Source of the DNA: Chloroflexota bacterium
Lineage (GTDB): Bacteria > Chloroflexota > UBA6077
Assembly (NCBI GenBank): GCA_021806765.1
Contig: JAJZQR010000306.1
Location: forward strand, 1-6,580
Direction: 5' to 3'
Length of the DNA: 6,580 nucleotides
Each line of letters begins with the position of its first letter. Position 1 is the first letter of the stretch. Below are positions 1 through 5,676 of this stretch, one piece after another. Both the position numbers and the translations under genes were made by a program. The notes under the pieces were generated by a model. That model was not told where the DNA came from. It saw nothing but the letters and a program-made list of their open reading frames with translations, and did no database searches.

Positions 1-41
1 AAAGCGAAGAGGGCGGGGTTGTGACATGTCCCACCCCCGCC
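1..41 (-). terminator. Probable rho-independent-type terminator after the secreted Trp-rich gene
   Basis: Read on the minus strand, GGCGGGG (41-35) pairs perfectly with CCCCGCC (18-12). The 16-nt loop contains the palindrome GACATGTC. The hairpin is followed by a pyrimidine-rich tail ending in TTT (CTCTTCGCTTT, 11-1). It begins about 25 bp after the TAA stop of the gene ending at 66, which is the right place for a terminator. The tail is not a clean U-run, so termination strength is uncertain, and the hairpin could also serve a convergent gene to the left of the window. Confidence 0.5.
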
Positions 42-65
42 TTCTGCATGGGCAAGGGCAGGCTA

Positions 66-890
66 TTACGATTCCCAGGGGAACCTATCGTCGTTGGCGC
101 GGTCCTGAACGCCCGCCGGGCCGTTGATCCAGGTTCTGCTCCCGTTGGTGAAGGCCGTCCAGTTGTCGGCCTTCCGCCAGACCATCAGTCCCGTGGTGGT
201 CTGCTGGAGGGAGTCGCCGTTGGCGCCCCAGTGTTCGTCTTCCAGAGGTTGGCCCACGACCTGTGGGACCAGCCGCTCCAGGAGAGCCGGGGCCACCCTA
301 CGCTCGTTCAGCAGCTGTATGCCCGGCCACTGGACTTGCGGATTCCAGTTGGCGGGCTTCCAGTCGTCCGACTTGCCCCATGCATCGAGGGCCTGAGCCC
401 ATCGCATATCCCACGCCCCGATGGGCTTGAGGGCGCCGAACAGGTCGGGCTTCTGCCCTTGGAGCGCCTGCTGCAGCTTGAGGGTATCTGAGGAGATCAG
501 GGTGATCCAGTTCCCTCCCTCACCCGGATTGGGGGGCTGGCCTTCCAGGATCATCCACTTCCCATCGACGTTCGCGACGTAGCCCATCTGTCCCAGACAG
601 TTGGCGTTGAGCCTTCCGGCGCTGAGGGTCCTGTAGATCCAGCCCGCGGACCAGTCGTTGAGGAATTTCTCCCAGTTGGAATCCCACTGGCCGGTGACCT
701 TGCACTTGTCGCACTTGTCGTCGGTCATCGCCGACACCAAGTCCTGCTGAACCGTCTGGATTTCGGCCGGCGTCAGGGTTATCTACTTTCCTTCGCCGTC
801 GGCACTGGTCCGGGCAGCGGCCGGCATGGTGGTAGCCGCGACAGCCAGCACCACGGCAAACAGGACCACGTACCATCTCGACCTGAGCAT
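66..890 (-). pseudogene. Secreted Trp-rich repeat protein, interrupted by an in-frame TAG
   Basis: Starting from the ATG at 890, the frame encodes 274 codons plus a TAA stop at 66-68, with one internal TAG (codon 36, 785-783). AGGAGGA at 903-897 fixes the start. Residues 1-26 form a signal peptide: basic LRSRW, a hydrophobic VVLFAVVLAVAA core, then PAAA as a likely cleavage site. The mature part has two similar segments of about 50 residues, roughly 36-84 and 128-177, each running from an ITL motif through a QQ.L helix to a G.WD..W motif. A C-terminal block (about 205-274) contains GDSLQQTTTGLMVWRKADNW and ends RFPWES. I recall close variants of this block at the C-terminus of secreted Chloroflexota proteins, some next to peptidase-like domains; its function is unknown to me. 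A CDKC motif lies at residues 60-63. Apart from the TAG the frame looks intact, so this may be a recent nonsense mutation, a sequencing error or read-through. Restart at TTG 740 or ATG 728 would give a product without a signal peptide. Confidence 0.72.
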
Positions 891-896
891 GGACTT

Positions 897-903
897 TCCT
901 CCT
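897..903 (-). promoter_or_regulatory. Shine-Dalgarno AGGAGGA setting the ATG start at 890
   Basis: The minus strand reads AGGAGGAAAGTCC and then ATG, a near-perfect anti-16S match at ordinary spacing. It shows that the true start of the secreted Trp-rich gene lies upstream of the in-frame TAG, and so that the TAG falls inside the gene and not in a leader. Confidence 0.8.
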
Positions 904-925
904 CGTATCACCCCGGTGGCGAGCG

Positions 926-1207
926 TCACTTGCCTCTAGCCGGCTCCCCCCCTGGTGCGGCGGGTGGTGTGGATGAAGGTGCGCAGCTAGAGGCGGAAGC
1001 AGCGGCCCCCTCGTTCTCGCTGCGCAGTGCCTGCAGGAGCCGGCTCACATCGTCCGCCTCGGCCCACAGGCGCCGGCTCCATTCCCGATCGCCCCGACGG
1101 GAGAGCTCGCTGAGTTCCTCGCCGAGTTGCCGCTGACGCACTTCGAGCAGGTACTCCACAGCCGCCATGAGCGTGCTGCGCCCGACTTCCACCACTGGGT
1201 CTGTCAC
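926..1207 (-). CDS. Small hypothetical coiled-coil protein (93 aa)
   Basis: I do not recognise a family. The GTG start at 1207 is preceded by GGAGG (1217-1213) with a 5-nt spacer, which favours it over the internal ATG at codon 14. Residues about 10-66 are charged and predicted helical, with heptad-like Leu/Val spacing (MAAVEYLLEVRQRQLGEEL, then LWAEADDVSRLLQALRSE), suggesting a coiled coil or helical hairpin. Residues 67-93 are a low-complexity Ala/Ser/Pro tail with a single Cys and a basic end (EPARGK). There is no signal peptide or membrane segment, so it is probably cytoplasmic. It lies 35 bp upstream of the secreted Trp-rich gene on the same strand, and the two are likely co-transcribed. 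It could be a small regulatory or adaptor protein, but nothing in the sequence decides this. Good ribosome binding site and helical composition support a real gene. Confidence 0.65.
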   Translation of the reverse strand: MTDPVVEVGRSTLMAAVEYLLEVRQRQLGEELSELSRRGDREWSRRLWAEADDVSRLLQALRSENEGAAASASSCAPSSTPPAAPGGEPARGK

Positions 1208-1345
1208 GATAACCTCCGAAGACCCTCCTCAGTTCTCCGCACACTACAGTGGGTGCCCCTGTTCTCACCCCCCTCTACCCTCGATGCCAACCCTTTCCTT
1301 ATCGACGAAGGCGGCGATGCCCCTTGTGAGGGGGCTACTGGTTAC

Positions 1346-1347
1346 TA
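1346..1347. repeat. TA target-site duplication, left copy
   Basis: The dinucleotide TA directly abuts the left inverted repeat and is matched by TA at 2555-2556 beyond the right repeat. Members of the IS630/Tc1/mariner group insert at TA and duplicate it. Removing the element with one TA copy gives minus-strand GGC TAG TAA, a plausible tandem stop for the lipoprotein gene. Confidence 0.85.
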
Positions 1348-1367
1348 AGTGGTCCGTCCGCCAAATC
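1348..1367 (+). repeat. Left terminal inverted repeat of the IS630 element (IRL)
   Basis: AGTGGTCCGTCCGCCAAATC is identical to the reverse complement of 2535-2554 with no mismatch over 20 bp. Counting the flanking TA, the symmetry extends to 22 bp. It is the presumed transposase binding and cleavage site. Confidence 0.95.
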
Positions 1368-1396
1368 GGTGTTAACATTTGGGCACTACAGCCGTA

Positions 1397-1402
1397 GAGA
1401 GG
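1397..1402 (+). promoter_or_regulatory. Ribosome binding site GAGAGG for the transposase TTG start
   Basis: GAGAGG is followed by TGCCCA and then TTG at 1409. This favours TTG 1409, giving an N-terminus MALRVRPM like that of related IS630 transposases as I recall them, over TTG 1379 (no purine-rich site just upstream) and over ATG 1430. Confidence 0.5.
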
Positions 1403-1408
1403 TGCCCA

Positions 1409-2535
1409 TTGGCGTTACGAGTCCGGCCCATGACGACTGAGGAAGTCGAATGCATCGAGCAGTTGTCCCGTTCCAGGACGGCCCCTGTGCGGGCCGTCGA
1501 GCGGGCGAACATCATCAAGCTGGCCATGGAGGGTCTGCGAGTCCCTGCCATCGCCCGAGAGCTGGGGGTCTGCCCTGGAATGGTGCGCCTCTGGCTCAAG
1601 CGGTTCAATGACCGGGGGATCGAGGGGCTTGCGGACGAGCCTCGCCCTGGGCGTCCGGCCACGTATACTTCTGAGGAGGTGGGAGAAGTGATCGCCGCCT
1701 CCCTGACCAATCCGCAGGAAGTGGGGCTCCCCTTCAGTTCGTGGACGTTGGACCGGCTGGAGGCGTACCTGAACGACGAGAAGCACATCGCCATCAAGCG
1801 CAGCCGCATCGACGAGATCCTGCTGGCGGAGGGGCTCCGCTGGCGGACCCAGGAGAGCTGGTTCGGCGAACGGGTGGACCCCGACTTTGCCGAAATAAGG
1901 GGACGATCACCAAGCTCTACACGGAAGCACCTGAGGGTAGTGTAGTGGTGTGCCTGGACGAGATGGGGCCGGAAGGGGCCAAGAGCTTCGCAGGCCAGCG
2001 GCTGGTCAGGGCGCTGCCGGACCCGCAAGGGGAGAGGCCGGCAGAGCGGGCGAGGCAGGAAGCCGACTACGGACGTCGGGGCAAGGGATACATCTTTGGG
2101 GCCTTCCAGCCGGGCAACGGGGAAGCCTTCACCGAGCCCTACCAGCGACGGACCGCCGTCAACTGGGCGGACTTCCTGGAGAAGGTGGAGGACTGGATCC
2201 CACCTGAGGTCGAGAGGATCTACGCCATCCTGGACAACCTGAGTGCGCACCGGGCCACCGATGTGTTGCTCTTTAGTCTGGCCCATCCCCGCTGGGAGTT
2301 CGTCTTCCAGCCGAAGTATGCGGCTTACCTGAACCTGATCGAGCCTTGGTGGAAGGTGCTGCGCTCCCTGGCACTCAAGGGACGACGGTTCGAGAGCTGT
2401 GAGGAGATGTGCCAGGCAGTACGGGAAGCCACAGCCTACTGGAATGCCCATCGACATCCTTTCATATGGGGTCGCCGCCGAAGGCATCAACCCCGTCGGC
2501 GACCAGGCATCGCTCTACTAGCAAAGGTTGCCTAG
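1409..2535 (+). pseudogene. IS630-family DDE transposase, split by a -1 frameshift
   Basis: This enzyme would cut at the element's ends and join them to TA targets. The first part, read from TTG 1409, holds a helix-turn-helix DNA-binding region (VPAIARELGVCPGMVRLWLK) and a second winged-helix-like segment (WTLDRLEAYLNDEKHIAIKR) up to DPDFAE; that frame ends at TAG 1943-1945. The second part, one frame back, begins near 1895-1903 with TITKLYTEAPEG and runs to TAG 2533-2535. It contains the catalytic triad: Asp in VCLDEMGP (1957-1959), Asp in AILDNLSAHRA (2233-2235) and Glu in LNLIEPWW (2341-2343), with 35 residues between the last two. The C-terminus is very basic (WGRRRRHQPRRRPG). Restoring one base gives about 375 residues, normal for the family. 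The junction has short A3 and G4 runs but no clear slippery heptamer, so a one-base deletion is more likely than programmed frameshifting. Confidence 0.9.
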
Positions 2536-2554
2536 ATTTGGCGGACGGACCACT
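2535..2554 (-). repeat. Right terminal inverted repeat of the IS630 element (IRR)
   Basis: GATTTGGCGGACGGACCACT is the exact complement of the left repeat at 1348-1367. Its first base is the last base of the transposase TAG stop, and its last base supplies the third base of the minus-strand lipoprotein's TAA stop (2556-2554). Two convergent genes therefore end at opposite edges of the same repeat. Confidence 0.95.
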
Positions 2555-4047
2555 TAGCCACTCGGACCCCGCAGGACGAGCTCGAGGTTATCCGCGTACC
2601 CGTCGTTGTACTCTCCTGTCACGCGCTTCATCGTGACGGTAACTTCGATCGAGCGGGTGTTTCGCGGCACCATCCCGCTTATTGTGCTCTGCTTCAAGCC
2701 GTCGCGGCTGCCTCGGGTCTCAGGGATCGACGGGCCGATTGTGGCCCCGCCTATCTCCTCGCCGTCCGCTCCCTTGAAGGTCGCGGTGACCATGGCTGAA
2801 TCGGCATCTGCGCCTCTTCCGCCGATGTAGCCAGCGAGCATAAACCTGATCCGGCCGGCATCTATGTCTCTTGCCAGGGTCGATACATCGATTGTCTGGC
2901 TTGCGCTCGACAACTCGTTGTCTGGCCCGCCCGCGAAGAAGGTGGTACCCCTGTTGGCGGGACCGGAGGCGTTCGTCGCCAGGACCCCGGCGGTGCCATA
3001 CTTGATAGCGGTAAAGTTCCCGCTGACCGTCCAGCCAGGTGGAGGGGCCACGTCCGCGGTGCTGGTGGCGCCCGTACCTGCCTCCGCATTGCCGTTGACG
3101 ATGAGGTTGGCTCCGAGGCGGGCTCCCGAACCCTGCGCCACTGGTGTAGGCGTACGCGTGGGGGTAGCCGTCCTCATGGGGGTAGCGGTGCGTGTAGGCG
3201 TGGCTGCAGACTTGGTAGGCACCGCGGTCGAAGCCGGGCCGGAGGTCGAGGCGCCCGGCGTTCCCGTGACGTTGCTGCACTGCGCGGGATCGTAGTCCGA
3301 CGAGGAGTACTGGCCCTTTTGCCACCGCTCCAGCATCGCCGTTAGAGCCGGCTGGGGGAACTTGCACTCCTTGCCGGTGCCTATCCTGGCCTGCTGGTTC
3401 TCCTTGGCCGCCTTGAGCTGCTTCTCCGCATCCGGAGTCAAATTGATGCTGGCGCTCGCCGCCTGAATCAGTTCCGCGATGCCCTTGGCCGTGGTGAGCG
3501 CGGTCTGGAGATCGGCCTCGGACATGCCCTTGGCCTGTGCCGTCTTGACCACGGCCTCGCTCAGGGTGGCATCTGCCGCGATTGTCTGCTGGGAGAAGAG
3601 AAGGTTAGCTCCTTCTTTGCCCTTGATGGCAAGGGTATCGGTGTTGGCGAGAAACATGCCGAAGAAGTCCACCGCCATAGTGTAGTCGACCTTGGCGAGG
3701 CGGCCCGCACGGGATGCCTCAATGAAGCAGCCCAGGTCGGTTCCGCAGTCGGCGAGGTTCGACATCCCGGCGGCTGAGGGAGTGGTAGCCGCTGGCTTCG
3801 TCGGAGAGGCGGCCGCCGGTGAAGCCGCGACGGTCGCCGGAACCGCGGTAGACGTTGCGGCTGCCAAGGTCGTGGGAACCGAGGTTGCCGCCTGGGTCTG
3901 CGTCGCCGGGGCAGATTGTGTAATCGCGGTCGCCGCAGGCTGGCTCGAGGCCGGTGTTTGGGCTTGCGGTGGTGCCGTTCCGCCGCCGCACGCGGTGGTT
4001 AGCATTCCAGCCGCCATCAGGATGGCTAAGAGTCGACTTGTTCCCAT
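2554..4047 (-). CDS. Surface lipoprotein with Cys-rich helical domain and C-terminal jelly-roll-like domain
   Basis: The 497-residue protein starts at ATG 4047, behind GGAGG (4056-4052). Residues 1-20 are a lipoprotein signal (LLAILMAAGMLTTAC), with Cys20 as the lipidated residue. A Thr/Pro/Ala linker fills about 21-94. Residues about 95-259 form a mostly helical domain with four Cys (101, 107, 228, 257) that could make two disulfides; it begins NLADCGTDLGCFIEA and I do not recognise it. A second linker (260-308) has 6-residue TPTRTA-type repeats. Residues 309-497 form a beta-rich module with NLIVNGNAEAG, PPGWTVSGNFTAIKYG, FFAGGPDNELSSASQTIDVS and YNDGYADNLELVL. This resembles jelly-roll, carbohydrate-binding-like domains common in secreted bacterial proteins, so sugar or cell-wall binding is an inference. 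The gene follows the next lipoprotein by 28 bp, indicating co-transcription. Its TAA stop was created by the insertion element and the original was probably TAG, giving the same protein. Confidence 0.88.
   Translation of the reverse strand: MGTSRLLAILMAAGMLTTACGGGTAPPQAQTPASSQPAATAITQSAPATQTQAATSVPTTLAAATSTAVPATVAASPAAASPTKPAATTPSAAGMSNLADCGTDLGCFIEASRAGRLAKVDYTMAVDFFGMFLANTDTLAIKGKEGANLLFSQQTIAADATLSEAVVKTAQAKGMSEADLQTALTTAKGIAELIQAASASINLTPDAEKQLKAAKENQQARIGTGKECKFPQPALTAMLERWQKGQYSSSDYDPAQCSNVTGTPGASTSGPASTAVPTKSAATPTRTATPMRTATPTRTPTPVAQGSGARLGANLIVNGNAEAGTGATSTADVAPPPGWTVSGNFTAIKYGTAGVLATNASGPANRGTTFFAGGPDNELSSASQTIDVSTLARDIDAGRIRFMLAGYIGGRGADADSAMVTATFKGADGEEIGGATIGPSIPETRGSRDGLKQSTISGMVPRNTRSIEVTVTMKRVTGEYNDGYADNLELVLRGPSG
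2555..2556. repeat. TA target-site duplication, right copy
   Basis: It matches TA 1346-1347. On the minus strand these two bases are the first two of the lipoprotein's TAA stop codon, placing the insertion point inside the codon. Confidence 0.85.
3142..3201 (-). repeat. Degenerate 18-bp coding repeats for the Thr-Pro linker
   Basis: The stretch encodes residues 283-302 of the lipoprotein: TPTRTA, TPMRTA and TPTRTP units in a row, followed by TP. At DNA level the units are similar but not identical (variants of GTAGGCGTACGCGTGGGGGT on the plus strand). Such repeats tend to gain and lose copies. They act as an extended, wall-spanning or glycosylated-type spacer between the helical domain and the jelly-roll-like domain; that role is inferred from composition. 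Confidence 0.75.
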
Positions 4048-4075
4048 GGCTCCTCCACTTGAGAATGCCTAGCTG

Positions 4076-5602
4076 TTAATCCTTCTCGATTCTGATGTCT
4101 ATCGTGGTGCCTGTATCGGTTTGTTCGGCGTTGATGTAGAGCGTTAGACTCTGGTCCTTCTTGTTCATGTATGTGTACTGCAGGTCACCCGAGCCTTCGT
4201 CTTCGACGATGGCATCCCACTGCGCGGCCAGCCGCGTCTTGTAGAAGGTATTGAGGTCTTCGATGCTCATCTTGCCGAACAGTTGGGCATCCGCGCTCTG
4301 GAACTTGCCTCCGGAGGCGGAGCGCCTGGCGCTGTTCTCCACAACCCCGAACCCGGTCGGCATGGGGAGGGACTTCAGCTCGTCGGGTAGCACCGACGCT
4401 GGAGCCAGCTTCGGACCGGCTGGAGCCGCCGCGCCGCCGGGAGCATCCGTGCTCTGGGCGAGGGCGAGGGTCCCCAGGCCGAACTCGATCTTCTCGTTAG
4501 GAGTCGGCGTGAACATCAGCTTCAACCCCTTGGCGTCGCGCGGGCCGCTGAATACGATTTGCCCCCTCCTGCGGTCCGCCGCGTAGGGCGAGCCGTTCTC
4601 GGCCTGCAGGACCAGGTTCGAGTTGCCACCACCGTCGCCGAAGTACCTGCCGCTCGAGTCCACCAGCCTCAGCTCCTTGCGGAGAACATCGGTGGCCGTG
4701 CCGAACAGTCGTGTCGTGATATCTACGATCACCAGCTTGTCGGCCACGTTGATCGAGACGTTTGGCAACGATTGCGTCCGCTCGTGCGCCCCGTTGACCT
4801 GGATGGCCACACCACGTTTGGGCGCCTTCACGGCCTGGCCAACCTTGTAGACTGTTCCGGCCTTAAGTGCCTCTACGTTCTCCGGAATGATCGGGAAGGG
4901 GAAATCCCCCTTCATGCCGAGGCCAACGTACACCTCGGGATCGCTGGTGTTGGCGTCCATGTTGGTCGGGTCGAAGGCAAATCCGAGCCCCGTGGCGTTC
5001 TTCGGGATCGGTATGACCGCGGTGCCTTTCCTCGCCTCACCTGCCGGAACCTCCCCGTCGAAGGTGGCGACCTTCATGGCGCTTATCTTGGCGGCAGCCT
5101 GCAACAGTTCGTCCAGATCCAGGCTGTAGGCGTGCCAGTCTGCGCTGAGGGCCTTCATCAGCAGGACAGAACTTACGTTCAGCTTGGTCTTGCTGTTGTT
5201 GCCCACGATCAGGTCCACCAGCAGAAGATCCTTCTGGGCGTCGTACTCGGCAGTTTTGGCGCCGGTGACCTGGAGCACTATGCCGGTATTCGGCAGTTCG
5301 ACTACGTCGCCGATCTTTACCGGCTTGTAGGGGTCGTACTTGGAACCCTTCGGGATGCCGACCTTCTCCAACTGGACGCTGGACGTGCCTCCGGAACTGG
5401 AGGCCTTTGCGGCGGCGGTAGGGGCAGCCTTCGACACAGGGGCTGCGGTCGGAGAAGAGCCCCCACCACCGCCCCCTCCGGAAGAGGATTGCGCCGCCGG
5501 CTGCGACCCCGACGCCGCCGGTGCGGCGCCACCGCCGCAGGCAGTCGACACAACTACGAGCGCGATGGCAGCCACCGCTGCCAGGACTGATCTTGCTTGC
5601 AC
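4076..5602 (-). CDS. Lipoprotein with two DUF4352-like beta domains and a C-terminal FGVV module
   Basis: The 508-residue product starts at GTG 5602, which is preceded by GGAGG (5614-5610) with a 7-nt spacer. The signal peptide ends in a lipobox (ALVVVSTAC, Cys22). A Gly/Ser/Ala/Pro linker with seven consecutive Gly spans about 23-75. Two related beta-sandwich-type domains follow. Domain A (about 95-229) has VKIGDVVELPNTGIVLQVTG, LLLVDLIVGNNSK and EVYVGLG. Domain B (about 248-377) has VYKVGQAVKAPKRGVAIQVNG, LVIVDITTRLFG and KIEFGLG. This pattern of an early strand, a 'valuable-partner' strand and late strands fits DUF4352 (telokin-like) lipoproteins of unknown ligand. Residues about 400-508 form a module with MPTGFGVVENSARRSASGG, a DLNTFYKTRLAAQW helix and a TTIDIRIEKD end, shared with the neighbouring protein ending at 5677. 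The gene ends 28 bp before the next lipoprotein, so the two are translated from one message in all likelihood. No catalytic motif is seen. Confidence 0.88.
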   Translation of the reverse strand: MQARSVLAAVAAIALVVVSTACGGGAAPAASGSQPAAQSSSGGGGGGGSSPTAAPVSKAAPTAAAKASSSGGTSSVQLEKVGIPKGSKYDPYKPVKIGDVVELPNTGIVLQVTGAKTAEYDAQKDLLLVDLIVGNNSKTKLNVSSVLLMKALSADWHAYSLDLDELLQAAAKISAMKVATFDGEVPAGEARKGTAVIPIPKNATGLGFAFDPTNMDANTSDPEVYVGLGMKGDFPFPIIPENVEALKAGTVYKVGQAVKAPKRGVAIQVNGAHERTQSLPNVSINVADKLVIVDITTRLFGTATDVLRKELRLVDSSGRYFGDGGGNSNLVLQAENGSPYAADRRRGQIVFSGPRDAKGLKLMFTPTPNEKIEFGLGTLALAQSTDAPGGAAAPAGPKLAPASVLPDELKSLPMPTGFGVVENSARRSASGGKFQSADAQLFGKMSIEDLNTFYKTRLAAQWDAIVEDEGSGDLQYTYMNKKDQSLTLYINAEQTDTGTTIDIRIEKD

Positions 5603-5676
5603 TTTCCCACCTCCACTTTGTACAGGTCACGGACAATACCCATGATCGCCGGGCCGTTCCCTACCTCTCGTTTGCA

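Larger units (their letters stand above)
1348..2554 (+). mobile_element. IS630-family insertion sequence, complete at both ends
   Basis: The element spans 1207 bp and carries a single transposase gene on the plus strand. Its ends are perfect 20-bp inverted repeats, 1348-1367 and 2535-2554, flanked by a TA duplication. Length, TA target and a DDE transposase with N-terminal helix-turn-helix all match the IS630 family. The transposase reading frame is broken near 1892-1902, so this copy probably cannot move by itself, although intact ends would let a related transposase mobilise it. It is oriented opposite to the surrounding minus-strand genes and sits exactly at the stop codon of the lipoprotein gene at 2554-4047, separating it from the genes at 926-1207 and 66-890. 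The perfect terminal repeats suggest a fairly recent arrival. Confidence 0.93.

Noticed and set aside
1244..1253. Small palindrome CACTACAGTG upstream of the GTG at 1207
   Set aside because: Four-base arms occur by chance, and no promoter elements around it support an operator.
1319..1335. Short stem GCCCC / GGGGC with a 7-nt loop between the insertion and the small gene
   Set aside because: Only five pairs and no T-run on either strand; not enough to call a terminator, although it could be the remnant 3' end of the lipoprotein transcript.
1343..1347. TACTA at the left end as an alternative boundary with TA at 1343-1344
   Set aside because: TA at 1346-1347 abuts the repeat and pairs with TA 2555-2556; the further TA would leave an unmatched base and is instead part of the old TAGTAA stops.
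1372..1400. Possible promoter TTAACA - 17 bp - TAGAGA inside the left end of the insertion element
   Set aside because: The -35 is close to consensus but the -10 matches only three of six, and transcription from it would begin almost at the TTG start, leaving out the ribosome binding site.
1372..2490. Long minus-strand open frame (372 codons) across the transposase
   Set aside because: Antisense shadow: the plus strand has an unmistakable IS630 transposase with DDE residues, and the minus translation is low-quality Ser/Arg/Pro-rich sequence.
3142..3201. Repeats here as a CRISPR or regulatory array
   Set aside because: They are in-frame 18-bp units coding for TPTRTA linkers with no spacers; they are protein repeats.
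2720..3367. Second minus-strand frame inside the jelly-roll lipoprotein (215 codons), and the similar one at 5037-5636
   Set aside because: Out-of-frame readings of GC-rich coding sequence, rich in Arg and Gly, without start signals of their own.
4559..5590. Long plus-strand open frame (343 codons) opposite the DUF4352-like lipoprotein
   Set aside because: It is the mirror of a well-supported minus-strand gene; its translation is rich in Arg/Gly/His, lacks domain features and has no good ribosome binding site.
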